This document shows, piece by piece, positions 1-8,773 of a stretch of DNA of 64,000 nucleotides (positions within the stretch are counted from its first letter, which is position 1; each line of letters opens with the position of its first letter). Location: the NCBI RefSeq assembly GCF_030063245.1, contig NZ_JASISR010000012.1, forward strand, positions 62,001-126,000, read 5' to 3'. The notes beneath the pieces are model-generated. The model saw only the letters and a list, made by a program, of their open reading frames with translations, was not told the origin of the DNA and searched no databases. Source of the stretch: Paenarthrobacter sp. PH39-S1 (GTDB lineage Bacteria; Actinomycetota; Actinomycetes; Actinomycetales; Micrococcaceae). The position numbers were made by a program, and so were the translations under genes.

Positions 1-117
1 CAAAACGCCAGCGAACATTTGCGTGATGGTGTTGGTCGCAGCGTCCTGAGTCTGCGAGAGCAGGCCGCAGCCAGGCGGCCACCACCCGCCCGCCTGGCAC
101 TCCACCATCGGCAGCAT
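1..117 (-). CDS. N-terminal fragment of a putative conjugation membrane protein (runs off the left edge)
   Basis: An ATG at 117 opens a reading frame of 39 codons that is still open at base 1. It begins 10 bases after the stop of the two-helix membrane protein, in the same direction, so the two are probably in one operon. The visible part is short, rich in Gly, Trp and Cys, and then passes into a stretch resembling the start of TrbL/VirB6-type conjugation proteins. That family guess rests on position and style only. The remainder lies outside the window. Confidence 0.35.
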   Translation of the reverse strand, partial: MLPMVECQAGGWWPPGCGLLSQTQDAATNTITQMFAGVL

Positions 118-127
118 TTTTGATTGC

Positions 128-418
128 CTAGAACCCGAGATGAAATGCGGTTTGCGACCATAAAATGTAGCCGTTGATGCCGCCGAGGATGGCCGCCACA
201 GGCCCTGTCCACAGCAGGATCATCCCGCCCCCGGAGGCCAACCGCGACGATTGACTCAACTTGCCGGCCAGAAGCATCGCGGCACCCAGAATGGCCACGA
301 TCGCGATGATGATGAAGGCACCGACCAGGATGCCGCCGCCGATCTCCTTCAGCGACTCAAGAAAAGGAAAACTTGTGTTCGGTGTGATTCCGGGATCCAC
401 CGGCGCGGCGAGGAACAT
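128..418 (-). CDS. Small two-helix membrane protein, probably part of a conjugation apparatus
   Basis: A 96-residue protein with two hydrophobic segments (about residues 30-51 and 66-88) separated by a short basic loop containing KLSQSSR. The size and topology match the small VirB2/TrbC-like or DUF6112-like proteins that precede large membrane proteins in actinobacterial conjugative elements. An AGGAG ribosome site lies six bases before the ATG. The next gene downstream starts 10 bases after its stop. No catalytic motif is present. Assignment to a conjugation operon is inference from topology, neighbours and location in an integrated element. Confidence 0.6.
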   Translation of the reverse strand: MFLAAPVDPGITPNTSFPFLESLKEIGGGILVGAFIIIAIVAILGAAMLLAGKLSQSSRLASGGGMILLWTGPVAAILGGINGYILWSQTAFHLGF

Positions 419-1196
419 CGTGAACTCCTATCATTGCCTTCCCACATTTGTGGGGAGGATTCACGAGTTCATGGTTGGCATAGAGCTAAACGACATGAGG
501 AAATGACTTGAGGTGGAACCCGATACGATCGACATCCGTTTCCGCCTCGAAGCCATGGTTGTTCCAACGATCGACCGGCCACTTTTGAAACATCTGACCG
601 ACGTCTCGGACTACCACTGCGAGCTAATCAGTTTCTGTGTCCGGAGGCTACTCAGTCGGCCTTGGGGTACAGGGGACCTTGACGCGGCCAAGTGGAATAC
701 GTCAGTTTTTTGTGCAGTAGATGTGGGCCGAAGACCGTCGATGATGCTGTTTTCGAAGTCAGCTGCACAAAATCTCCGAAGTCGTCACAGCGCATCATTG
801 TCCGTAAAGGGAACCGTGTATGAGACTACGGGAGATTAGGTGTGGATGTCGTCCCCAATCGAAATGGATTGCAGTGCCGTTTTCCCCAATCCAGAGAACC
901 GCGGGATCAGATTTCGAGTCAGGTCCCGTGCGTGTGGCCGCCCTGTTCCGCTGACGCGTAGCCACCCAACAACCTTGACTTCCGCCTTCGAGGCCCAGCC
1001 GAACGCAATCCGTTGCTGGCAGCCATAAGGCTTAGATTACGAGGCTCGGCCTCCTCGACCCAGGTACTAACACCGAGGGCTTATGCCTTGACTCCCGGAA
1101 ACGCACCGCCGGTTTGATGTCAGTGGCGGGCGCTAGGATTCAGTCAGCGTCTTGAGCATGAATGTCCGTCGCAGTGAAGAATCAAGAGAGGTCCAG
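419..1196. other. Stretch with no supported gene
   Basis: About 780 bases between the leftward membrane-protein gene and the rightward zinc-ribbon gene. Short open frames exist on the plus strand (for example 513-839) but they have no recognisable domain and no convincing ribosome site. The stretch probably holds promoters for the genes on both sides and possibly degraded sequence. Confidence 0.5.
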
Positions 1197-1448
1197 ATGA
1201 ACGGAGCTGAGCATCGAGTGAGTGTCGTCTTTCAATGTAGAAAGGGGCATGAACACAGATTGTGCGTGCCGGTCCATCGACAGGTGCCGCCTGAGCTTCG
1301 CTGCTCCCCGGAAGAGGGACAGGGGTACGGCCCGAGTGGGGGCAGTGGCTGCGCGACGCCCCCTAATCTACAGGAGCTGGTAGAACGAGAACTTCGGGAT
1401 TCTCTTCAGGAGAGCAAACGTAATGACGTCGTGTTGATTCATGATTGA
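1197..1448 (+). CDS. Small zinc-ribbon-like protein resembling the RbpA core
   Basis: An 83-residue protein. The pattern FQCRKGHEHRL followed by a Pro-rich turn and PPELRC resembles the core of the actinobacterial RNA-polymerase-binding protein RbpA, where a Cys-x3-His and a later Cys sit in a small beta barrel. The C-terminal half differs: it has a Gly-rich stretch with another Cys, then a charged helix (about 60-78). ATG 1197 is preferred over ATG 1152 because GAGAGG lies six bases upstream of it. It sits in the cargo zone of the element. Binding to RNA polymerase is a hypothesis from the partial similarity only. Confidence 0.45.
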   Translation: MNGAEHRVSVVFQCRKGHEHRLCVPVHRQVPPELRCSPEEGQGYGPSGGSGCATPPNLQELVERELRDSLQESKRNDVVLIHD

Positions 1449-1668
1449 CCCACTGGTTTCAAGGGCAAGCCGGTTTGCGGGTCGAGGGTGAACTCGTACT
1501 CGCGGCGCCCGACACTCTGGCGACACACGGCCCCGGTTATGAATACTGACATCGGTAGGTTTCTCACTCTTCAGGAAGATCAGCGGCTCGAGGAACTGTT
1601 TCAGGTGCGCATGTCATCAGCCCATCTGGAGGGTGGAAGTTTCGGGGCTCTCACCGGCGCCTATCTGA

Positions 1669-1881
1669 ATGCCGTCTTTGGTGCGTAAGCCTTCCGTGGC
1701 TCTACCTGTCGGTCGCCATCGCGGTTCCAGCAGCGTCGATGGCCATGGGTGCCTCCTCTTAGTGGGAGCCCGCCTGATATTACGTTGGTTTGCAAAGCAC
1801 CAGCAACGACTCGCACGGGCTGTCGTCCGCCTGAAGTTCTACGAGGAGATGGCGCGCGAGTACAGGAGAATGATCAAATGA
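1669..1881 (+). CDS. Possible small ORF translationally coupled to the DUF4062 gene
   Basis: Up to 70 residues, unrecognised. The C-terminal half is helical and basic (LARAVVRLKFYEEMAREYRR). Its only support is position: its stop overlaps the start of the DUF4062 gene as ATGA at 1878-1881, the usual sign of translational coupling. The true start is unclear and the N-terminal third looks non-coding. It may be the tail of a decayed gene. Confidence 0.22.
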   Translation: MPSLVRKPSVALPVGRHRGSSSVDGHGCLLLVGARLILRWFAKHQQRLARAVVRLKFYEEMAREYRRMIK

Positions 1882-2418
1882 GGATTTTTATAAGCAGCGT
1901 CAGGCGCGGGCTAGAGCAGGAACGCGACGCGCTCCCCGGACTGATCAGAGCACTGGGGCACGAGCCTGTGCGGTTCGAGGACTTCACGGCACAATCGGCC
2001 CCAAGCAGGGAAGCTTGTATACGCGGGGTTGAGTCCAGCGACGCATATCTACTTCTGCTGGGACCTCACTACGGTCATGTCTTCCCTGAGACCGGGCAGT
2101 CGGCCACCCATGACGAGTGGATGACCGCACAACGGGCAGGTAAGCCCAGATATGTATTCCGTAAGGACGGAGTGGACTTCGACGCAGAGCAGCAGACCTT
2201 CGAACAGCATCTGGGTAGCTATGGAGCCGGTCGGTTCTACAAGACCTTTGCTGACGTAGCGGACCTTCAGCAAGCGGTGGTGGCCGCCCTGCACGAATTA
2301 GAAGCCGCGCCGACGACTCTGGATTTCGAACCGGTGCAAGCCCCCATCGCAATTCGTTGGCTGCCTGAGGGACTAGCCAACAATCAGTTTTCTTCGTCCC
2401 GGAATTTTTCAAGTCGGT
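1878..2418 (+). pseudogene. DUF4062 protein, N-terminal half (gene split by an IS3-family element)
   Basis: The first 180 codons encode a DUF4062 domain: MRIFISSVRRGLEQERD at the start, then RALGHEPVRFEDF, SREACIRGVESSDAYLLLLG and a C-terminal helix (about 128-150). DUF4062 has a TIR-like fold and is often the N-terminal module of conflict or NTPase-linked proteins; this is family knowledge. An AGGAGA ribosome site lies eight bases before ATG 1878. Native sequence stops at the IS3 terminal repeat at 2419. The C-terminal half resumes at 3926 in the same reading frame once the insertion is removed, giving about 386 residues. The gene cannot make the full protein. Confidence 0.8.
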
Positions 2419-2437
2419 CGGTACCAGTGGGAGTTAG
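2419..2437 (+). repeat. Left terminal inverted repeat of the IS3 element
   Basis: CGGTACCAGTGGGAGTTAG pairs with the repeat at the right end. Mismatches fall at position 9 and in the inner part. The sequence also encodes the last amino acids readable from the interrupted DUF4062 frame. Confidence 0.75.
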
Positions 2438-3426
2438 GCTGTTAGTTTTTCGGTGTTTTCCTTGGGTTGGTTGATCCATGCAGGCCCGGGTAGGGCCAGT
2501 ATTTTGGGGTCGGTGGTTTTGGTGAAGCGGTTGGGGTGACTTGCCCGTGCCGCGGCGAGGGTTTCGGAGCGTTGCTTGGCGACACCGTCGGCTAGCCCGT
2601 AGTGGACGTTGGCGGCGGTGTGGAAGTCGATCCCGGAATGCTGGTGGTCATGGTTATACCAGTCCACAAACTCACTGATAAACGCCCTGGCATCGCCGAG
2701 TGAGGCGAAGCGTTCGGGAAACATCGGCCCGTATTTCATGGTCTTGAAAAGGCTTTCTGAGTAGGGATTATCGTTGCTCACCCGGGGTCGGGAGTGGGAC
2801 CGGGTGACCTCCAGGTCCGAGAGCAGCGCGGCGACGGTTTTTGACGTCATGGAGGTACCTCTGTCCGCGTGCACCACGTCCGGGATGCCGTGGATGCCGA
2901 AGATTTCCTTCATCATCTCCACCGCCAGAACCGCAGATTCGCTGGCATGCACGTGCGCGCCGACAATGAAGCGGGAGTGGATGTCGACCATCATGTAGCA
3001 GTCGAAGTATTTGCCCTTCACCGGCCCGGCCAGCTTCGTGATATCCCACGTCAGGACCTGGCCCGGGGCTGTAGCGACGAGCTCGGGCACGGTCCGGGGC
3101 GGATGCTTGGCCAGGCGGCGGCGTTCTTTGACCTGCTTGTTCTCCTCCAAGACCCGGTAGAACGTTGACAACGAGCCCAGATAGACGCCCGCATCGAGCA
3201 GCTTCGCATAGACCTGCATCGGTGCCAGGTCCACGAACTCAGGGGCATTCAACGCGGCCAGGATTGCTGCCCGCTCGACCGGGGACAGTTTGTTCGGTGG
3301 TGTTACCGCCGCCGTCTCCCGGGGCGGGGCCGGCTTGCGGTACACCGTGGTGCGGGAAACCCCAGCCAGGGCCGCCGCTTGCCGGGTGGGGACCAGTTGT
3401 TCGCGCAGGCCCTGATAGGCGGCCAT
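2434..3426 (-). CDS. IS3-family transposase OrfB (DDE integrase core)
   Basis: About 330 residues. An N-terminal HTH_21-like segment (TRQAAALAGVSRTTVYRK) is followed by an rve integrase core. The catalytic triad is visible as the D of TWDITKL, the D of HADRGTSM and the E of NDNPYSESLFKTMKY; the C-terminal part has the WYNHDHQHSGI motif typical of IS3 transposases. It catalyses strand cleavage and transfer at the element ends. ATG 3426 overlaps the orfA stop by one base (TGATG), so it is probably translated by coupling rather than by the -1 frameshift used in classic IS3 elements. The protein looks intact. Confidence 0.9.
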   Translation of the reverse strand: MAAYQGLREQLVPTRQAAALAGVSRTTVYRKPAPPRETAAVTPPNKLSPVERAAILAALNAPEFVDLAPMQVYAKLLDAGVYLGSLSTFYRVLEENKQVKERRRLAKHPPRTVPELVATAPGQVLTWDITKLAGPVKGKYFDCYMMVDIHSRFIVGAHVHASESAVLAVEMMKEIFGIHGIPDVVHADRGTSMTSKTVAALLSDLEVTRSHSRPRVSNDNPYSESLFKTMKYGPMFPERFASLGDARAFISEFVDWYNHDHQHSGIDFHTAANVHYGLADGVAKQRSETLAAARASHPNRFTKTTDPKILALPGPAWINQPKENTEKLTA

Positions 3427-3860
3427 CAATTCTTCTTGGACTTCGGCTCGTCCGGTGATTCCTGAATGGCGTTCTCTAAGAACGCCGAGAGTTTTTCCAT
3501 GATTCCCAAAGCTGCCTCGGATCGTTTCAACCGGCTCTCACTCACCTCCAACTGGCGGCGCAGACGCGCGATCTCGGCCTGGTCCTTGGAGAGTTTTCCG
3601 ATTGTTTCCCCGGGCTTCTTGCCCGCCAGGACGCCGGCGTCGCGCAGCCGGCGCCATTCAGTCATCTGCGAGGAATACAGGCCCTCACGGCGCAGGAACG
3701 CCCCACCCTCATTTCCTTGGCAGGCGGCCTCATACGCGGCCAAATATTCAAGCTTCTGCGCCGGGGTAAACGACCGGCGAGGGGTCGGTCCACCAGCACG
3801 CGGTCCCGGACTGTCCATGGGACCATCTTGGCCTACGGCACTCAAAACTAGACTAGACAT
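3426..3860 (-). CDS. IS3-family transposase OrfA (HTH)
   Basis: A 144-residue DNA-binding partner of OrfB. It has an HTH_Tnp_1-type segment (RRSFTPAQKLEYLAAYEAA then REGLYSSQMTEWR, about residues 28-70) and a long C-terminal coiled coil (EIARLRRQLEVSESRLKRSE, about 92-125) expected to mediate multimerisation. It binds the terminal repeats and is translated just before OrfB with a one-base overlap. A second in-frame Met at 3818 is an alternative start. No sign of decay. Confidence 0.85.
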   Translation of the reverse strand: MSSLVLSAVGQDGPMDSPGPRAGGPTPRRSFTPAQKLEYLAAYEAACQGNEGGAFLRREGLYSSQMTEWRRLRDAGVLAGKKPGETIGKLSKDQAEIARLRRQLEVSESRLKRSEAALGIMEKLSAFLENAIQESPDEPKSKKN

Positions 3861-3906
3861 AATGATTAGATTCCTGGTTCTCGCCCCACGCGATCAAGCG
3901 GACTTG

Positions 3907-3925
3907 CTATGACCCAGTGGTACCG
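3907..3925 (-). repeat. Right terminal inverted repeat of the IS3 element
   Basis: CTATGACCCAGTGGTACCG is the imperfect inverse of 2419-2437. The host DUF4062 sequence resumes at 3926. Confidence 0.75.
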
Positions 3926-4545
3926 TTCCAGCCTGACACATAGGGTCCGAGCGCTGCCTGCTTGAAGTCCATGTAATCCCTTATGGAGGGACTCCCATAT
4001 CAAGTCGCGTTCTTGAGCAGGTGCGGTTGGGCCTACCTTCCCACGTTAGATACGCTGGCCTCGCCTCAGAGAGCCAGGCGCTGGAGTCGAGAGACCTTCA
4101 AGAATGCGTCGGAGTGAGCGCACCCCCGCCCTTACGAACGGGAGGATTGCACGATGCGTACGAAGGTTCTTTCGCTTCCGTGATGGTCTTCAAAGACGGC
4201 AGAACGACAGTTACGTCCCGACTCCCCGGGGACACGATGGGTGTGATGCTGAACGTGGATGATGCGGCGCAGCGAATAGCTGCCGCACTGCATCTAGTTG
4301 GACAAGTCGGTGTGGCGGGGGCAACCAGATTCGCCGTAGGAGTGGGGCTCACCACTGGCTCGATGGTCTCGCTAGCTGCCCTCAACAACCAACCGCGCAA
4401 CAGCGTCAGCCTGAGAATGAACAACGCCCCAGTACGTGTCGAGCCTGACGAAACCATGAGTTTTGCAGCGCTCGATCAAGGAGCAAACGAAGCGGCCATG
4501 TTGCTGGCCCAGTCCCTTATTCGCGCATTCCAGAATACTGCGTAG
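3926..4545 (+). pseudogene. DUF4062 protein, C-terminal half (gene split by the IS3 element)
   Basis: The frame is open from 3937 to 4545 and continues the frame of the N-terminal half if the IS (2419-3925) is removed. It begins HIGSERCLLEVHVIPYGG and continues through SVSLRMNNAPVRVEP to a helical end; this matches the C-terminal region expected of single-copy DUF4062 proteins of about 380 residues. An in-frame TGA at 3934-3936 separates it from the junction and reads as a CGA-to-TGA change after the insertion. A GTG at 4021 could start a shorter product, but no ribosome site supports it. Confidence 0.65.
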
Positions 4546-5249
4546 GGCCTGCAGTATCAGTAAACCAAGGGTTCGAAGCCGTCCTCCGTTGTCCTGGCAC
4601 TGGCGGGCAAGGGAAGCATCTAGTGCCCGTCATACTGGTGTCAATGGGATCTGGCCGCTATCGGGCTCGAGCTTGTTGGTCCGGCTGTAGGGGGCAGCGG
4701 TGAAGCCTCGCCGGAGGGTTGCAGTGAATGCGCCAATGGACATGCTTTCCGAGATGGGGCCGCTATCCAAGGATGCGGCCGATGGTGACGCTGAGACCCG
4801 CCAGTCGAACCGCTTGCAAGACCGCCGAATCGAACGGATTCATACTAAGGATGTTGCTGCGTCTATGGTGGGATTCGAGACACCTAGGTTTCGAGACACC
4901 GAGTCGACTGGCGGAAGGATGCGGCTGCCACGATTGATTCCGGCTCGAATGCCCACATGCCCGCCCTGATTGGGCGGGCGCGGCACCCAAGCATCGAACA
5001 TTTCTAGACAGGTCTCAAAAAAAGGTCGCCAGGCCAACACGTCATCCTTCCGGTGGCGCGGCGCCGGACGAGCGCAGTTCCACGCCCACTCCGTTGAACT
5101 GTATACCGCACTACTTGAGCACGGGTGGAACGAAATGATCGTCCGTCCCCTGCTGACCGGCATCGATCCCGAGGCCCCATCCCTCTTCTGATACCAGCAG
5201 CTAAGGCCAACTCGCGAGGCATTCCAGCGAAGTAGCTCGCATGAGCGTG
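4546..5249. other. Stretch with no supported gene
   Basis: About 700 bases between the DUF4062 remnant and the 3' end of hamB. Short frames on both strands (for example 4840-5163 minus and 4970-5191 plus) lack recognisable domains and ribosome sites. It may be degraded cargo. Confidence 0.45.
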
Positions 5250-5960
5250 CTACTGGGGCTGGGCCGCATTCTTTGAGCCTGTGGGAGGGAAGAGGTCCCG
5301 GGGTCCGCGATACAACAAGCGGATCCCCTGAGAGTCAGGCATACGTTGCGCGCGAAGAATCCCGAGTCGCTGGGGGTTTATCTGGACACTGGCTTCGCCT
5401 AGGAGGTCAAAGCCAGGCGTCCAGATTTGGACAGTGTTTTCATCACGGACGGTCACCCGGAGCCATGTATTTTGGGCGGGCGCATGTCCATGCCACATAA
5501 CATCTTCAATATCTTCATTACTGCGCGTCCATCGGCGGAGGCGTGGGCGGCGGACGTGTGACGCAAACTCCTCCCATGCCGACCGAGATTCCGGGCTTGG
5601 CCAGCTTTCGTTCGATGCGTACCAGGGGTCGAGGTCGTCGATCCATTGGCGCATGTCTGTTGCTGAGTTGAAATCGGCACCAGTGCTGACGACTGCGTTC
5701 ACAGCGGCAAGTCGGTGGTCGAATCCGGAGCGGATGAGAACCGATGCCGACCGGTTGAAAGTTCCGGTCTCGATTGCGGTCACGGCTGCACCATTCAACA
5801 TCTCGGCCAGGGCATTGCCTTGGGCTGCCCCAAAGACCCGGGCAGCCTCCATACCCCAGACCAATCGATAGGCCAGCCCCGATTCGACGAATTGGGCGAT
5901 TGCGACACGATCCCCTGGGAGGTCCGCAAGGCTCAGTCCTTGGACCCAATGACGAAGCAC
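5250..5960 (-). CDS. hamB: HamB helicase, C-terminal part (out of frame with the main hamB ORF)
   Basis: This frame encodes the last roughly 235 residues of the Hachiman helicase. The codons upstream of its GTG at 5960 are also protein-like (ISPEVSVDDRSNVLRHW), and they join the main frame if one base is restored near 5993-5995. From the hamB ATG at 8773 to this stop is 3,524 bases; with one added base that is 1,175 whole codons. I therefore read it as the tail of a single gene broken by a one-base deletion, not as a separate gene. Independent translation from GTG 5960 is possible but lacks a clear ribosome site. No motif of its own was recognised. Confidence 0.7.
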   Translation of the reverse strand: MLRHWVQGLSLADLPGDRVAIAQFVESGLAYRLVWGMEAARVFGAAQGNALAEMLNGAAVTAIETGTFNRSASVLIRSGFDHRLAAVNAVVSTGADFNSATDMRQWIDDLDPWYASNESWPSPESRSAWEEFASHVRRPRLRRWTRSNEDIEDVMWHGHAPAQNTWLRVTVRDENTVQIWTPGFDLLGEASVQINPQRLGILRAQRMPDSQGIRLLYRGPRDLFPPTGSKNAAQPQ

Positions 5961-8773
5961 GTTGCTCCTGTCGTCGACCGAGACTTCAGGGGAAATATGT
6001 CCAGGCTAAAGACAGCATCAGCGATCTCGACGAGCCGATCGGATGCGCCGACGTGATCATCATTGTCGAGGTCGAGTTCGACTTGGTTCATCAGATCGAT
6101 CACATGCCCTGAGATCGCAGACAAACTTGTCCCAGCGGCGGCTCCCAAGCCAGCGAGATACCAGCCGCGACGTTGAGAAGGCGTGGATGTACGCCATAAA
6201 TGTCGGACCCTACCCGTCACCAATTGGCGAACAGCCGTGGCGATGTCGCTTGCTCGGCGGTTTAGTTGGCGTTCCCATAGCGAGTCAACGAGAGCATCAG
6301 AAAGTACCTGCGTGGCAGCGTCCGGGTCGGCGTCGTAAGCGCCATCTCCAATGATGCTGAGAATGCCGATATCGAGCAAAGAGAGGTCGGATTTCCACCT
6401 GGCCGCGGCGGTCGCATGGTCTGCAGCCGACTCTTGCTGCAGGACTGGAAGGTTCCAATCCGGCCCACCCGTCAGGTAATTCAGGAAGGGCTCGATGGGC
6501 CCGGACCCGCGGGAGGTGTGCATGCGCGCGAGCAGCGAAAGGCCGACCTGGATGAGTCCGGAGTCGAGCGCCTTGCCTCCGTCACCTTGGGTTAACTGCA
6601 GCCAGTCCCGTCGTAACTGCTCACGCTGATACGGCCGTGGCTCGAAAATCGGGTATAGCACCAGCCCTTCGGTATCGACGAACGCGCGCCCGGCACGACC
6701 GATAACGTTGGAGAAGTCGGATCCCTTCAGCAGTTCGCGGCCACGTTTGAGACCGTGGAACAGCACTGCCGACGCCGACAGATTGAGCCCTTGGGCAAGG
6801 GTAGGCGACGCAATAGTGACCTTCAACTTGCCATCGTGGAGGAGCTTCTCCACTTCCCTGCGGAACGGTCCCGGAAGGGCTCCGTGGTGGATGGCGACGC
6901 CGAGCTCGAGGCACTTTAGAATCGGATGATCGGCACCGAACCACTCGGCTCCCACAACGAGCGCCCCACTCAGATCGACAAGATCAGGTAAGACAGTGGC
7001 GATGAGGCCTTGCCTGTGTAATCCGATGATTTCGCGCGCATAAGGCTCAACCGAGTTGCGCTGCGGACAAAAGACGAGAACGGTTTGGCCCTCCTCGACC
7101 AAGCGCCACGCTGTAGCGATCACCAACTCACGCTGGTCCGCGGGGAACTGCCTTCTGCGCCTTCCCGCCGGCCGGATCGCCTCGAGGTAGCGGGGGATAA
7201 ATGGCTGGTCAGACCCGAGGGTAATTGCCAGTCGCGCGTGGTCACCAATCCACTCAACGAGGCCGAACCGCTGCAGGGTGGGACGCCAAGTCTCCTGATG
7301 CAGGCCCTGGGGATCGTCGTCGGTGATCCAAGCAACGAAGTCCTCTAAGTCTGTACCGGAAGGGAACACGGCGGACAGGCAGACGATTCGACGTGTTGAA
7401 GCGTCGGGACGGCGTAAGAGCCTCTGAATTTGGGCCTCATAACGCACCTCGCGCTCTGACGCGCCGATCATGTGCCCCTCATCGAGAACAACCAGCCCGA
7501 CGTCGTCCAATACAGAGGGGTCGGACCGAAGCGCGAAGTCAAGCTTTTCCGGGGTGGCGACGACGATCTCGCTCGAGCGCAACGCGTCGTCGTCTACGTC
7601 GCTGATCCCCGCGCTACCGTAAAGGGAGGACACTCGTACTCCGAGAGGGCTGAACGTTTTTGTCAGGACCTGCTCGGTTTGGGCAGAGAGGGCCCTAAGT
7701 GGGGTGACGTAGACGGTACGCCGCCCCTGTGCCAAGCACGCCAGTATGGCTAGTTCGGCAATGCGAGTCTTACCAGCGCTGGTTGGAAGGGCGACGACTA
7801 GGTCGCGCGCGTCGGCAAAAACTCGGCCCACGACATGGATCTGTGACGGCCACAAGTCGATCTCGGACCGCCCTCGTGCAAGGAGATTTTCTATGAAAGT
7901 GCGGCGTAGGTAACGCCAACGGGTGACTTCACCCTCGCCGCCGATTGGCGGGTCGACCGGAACGTTTGAGTTGATGCTGGTATCGAACAAGTCACCGAGC
8001 ATCCGACGGGTGAGCCGGTAAACCCACCAAGGCCCGGGAGCACTCACGTCCATTGAGGCACGCTCCCCTAGGGCCACATTCTCCATCGCGCTAGCTAGTA
8101 GTTCGCGGTCACCGACCTCAATTGCAAAGAGACCTGAGGACACGGAGGAGAGGTAGTTCTCGCTGAGCAACAAGGCGATCGGTCCGAGTGCGTCATCCTC
8201 ATGGGGGTCGTCATCGGAGAGGGAAGTGAGCAGGGAGCCGTCCGATACTTCTACAGAAGAGCGCAGTAGTCGTGTTCGTTCCTCGATAGCATCGAGATTA
8301 CGCAGTATCAGGTCAGCCAGGGTGAGCTCCATTGGCGTCATCTGGCTGGATTCTCGACTCCCTTCCATCAGCGAGAAGGCGCGGGCGGCGTAACCACCGA
8401 GATGGCTGGCCGCGCCCGCGATGAGTCGATGAAACATTTTGTCGGGAGCATCCGCAGCGTTGCGAGTGGCCGCTTCTAAGGCGTATGAGCCCTGAATGAA
8501 CGCTAGCCGGGCGACCTCGATTTGGCTGGTCGTTTCGTCATTGCCGTCTACTTCTAGCTGCTCCAGTAGGTCCAGTCCGTCGGCGAGAAGCGCGTAGCCA
8601 TAGTTGAGGAGGTCGGCGTCGAGAAAGGGGCTGAACTCCGGCGAGCCGTGCGGAAGCACGCCCTCCCGGCGAATCATCGACTGGGCCTGCCCGCGGGCCA
8701 GTAGGCGACTACGGAAGCCCGCGTCTGTGGCGGCGTCGAGGTCATTCAGCAGCGCTCGTGCGTCACGGGACAT
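5933..8773 (-). CDS. hamB: Hachiman anti-phage system helicase HamB (main part, 3' frameshifted)
   Basis: A superfamily 2 helicase of the Ski2/Hel308 type. About 300 residues of helical N-terminal region precede Walker A (LPTSAGKTR, about residue 330), motif Ia (YVTPLRALSAQ), a DEGH box (VVLDEGHMIG, about 430), motif III (VCLSAVFPSG) and motif VI (IGRAGRAF, about 690). In Hachiman, HamB senses damaged or unusual phage DNA and controls the HamA nuclease; this is family knowledge. It overlaps hamA by 11 bases, as expected of an operon. After residue 937 or so the frame runs into 10 aberrant residues and a stop, while the real tail continues in the -1 frame (5250-5960). Whether the system still works is uncertain. 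Confidence 0.8.
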   Translation of the reverse strand: MSRDARALLNDLDAATDAGFRSRLLARGQAQSMIRREGVLPHGSPEFSPFLDADLLNYGYALLADGLDLLEQLEVDGNDETTSQIEVARLAFIQGSYALEAATRNAADAPDKMFHRLIAGAASHLGGYAARAFSLMEGSRESSQMTPMELTLADLILRNLDAIEERTRLLRSSVEVSDGSLLTSLSDDDPHEDDALGPIALLLSENYLSSVSSGLFAIEVGDRELLASAMENVALGERASMDVSAPGPWWVYRLTRRMLGDLFDTSINSNVPVDPPIGGEGEVTRWRYLRRTFIENLLARGRSEIDLWPSQIHVVGRVFADARDLVVALPTSAGKTRIAELAILACLAQGRRTVYVTPLRALSAQTEQVLTKTFSPLGVRVSSLYGSAGISDVDDDALRSSEIVVATPEKLDFALRSDPSVLDDVGLVVLDEGHMIGASEREVRYEAQIQRLLRRPDASTRRIVCLSAVFPSGTDLEDFVAWITDDDPQGLHQETWRPTLQRFGLVEWIGDHARLAITLGSDQPFIPRYLEAIRPAGRRRRQFPADQRELVIATAWRLVEEGQTVLVFCPQRNSVEPYAREIIGLHRQGLIATVLPDLVDLSGALVVGAEWFGADHPILKCLELGVAIHHGALPGPFRREVEKLLHDGKLKVTIASPTLAQGLNLSASAVLFHGLKRGRELLKGSDFSNVIGRAGRAFVDTEGLVLYPIFEPRPYQREQLRRDWLQLTQGDGGKALDSGLIQVGLSLLARMHTSRGSGPIEPFLNYLTGGPDWNLPVLQQESAADHATAAARWKSDLSLLDIGILSIIGDGAYDADPDAATQVLSDALVDSLWERQLNRRASDIATAVRQLVTGRVRHLWRTSTPSQRRGWYLAGLGAAAGTSLSAISGHVIDLMNQVELDLDNDDHVGASDRLVEIADAVFSLDIFPLKSRSTTGATCFVIGSKD

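Larger units (their letters stand above)
2419..3925 (-). mobile_element. IS3-family insertion sequence
   Basis: A 1,507-base element with two transposase genes (orfA, orfB) on the minus strand, bounded by imperfect inverted repeats: CGGTACCAGTGGGAGTTAG at 2419-2437 and its near-complement at 3907-3925, the outer 13 positions matching at all but one. It lies inside the DUF4062 gene. No target-site duplication was found: the three bases outside each end are GGT and TTC. Removing exactly 2419-3925 restores the reading frame of the host gene, which supports these boundaries. Confidence 0.85.

Noticed and set aside
513-839. Open frame of 108 codons on the plus strand
   Set aside because: No ribosome site of quality, no domain, and codon use unlike neighbouring genes.
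2413-2418. Target-site duplication at the IS3 ends
   Set aside because: The bases outside the two terminal repeats (GGT and TTC) do not match.
4700-5191. Short frames on both strands after the DUF4062 remnant
   Set aside because: No recognisable motifs or ribosome sites; both strands are equally open, as in high-GC non-coding DNA.
5985-6000. Programmed -1 frameshift at ATATTTCCCC in hamB
   Set aside because: The slippery sequence is not in the phase required for a -1 shift (codons read TTT CCC C), so a simple mutation or read error is the better explanation.
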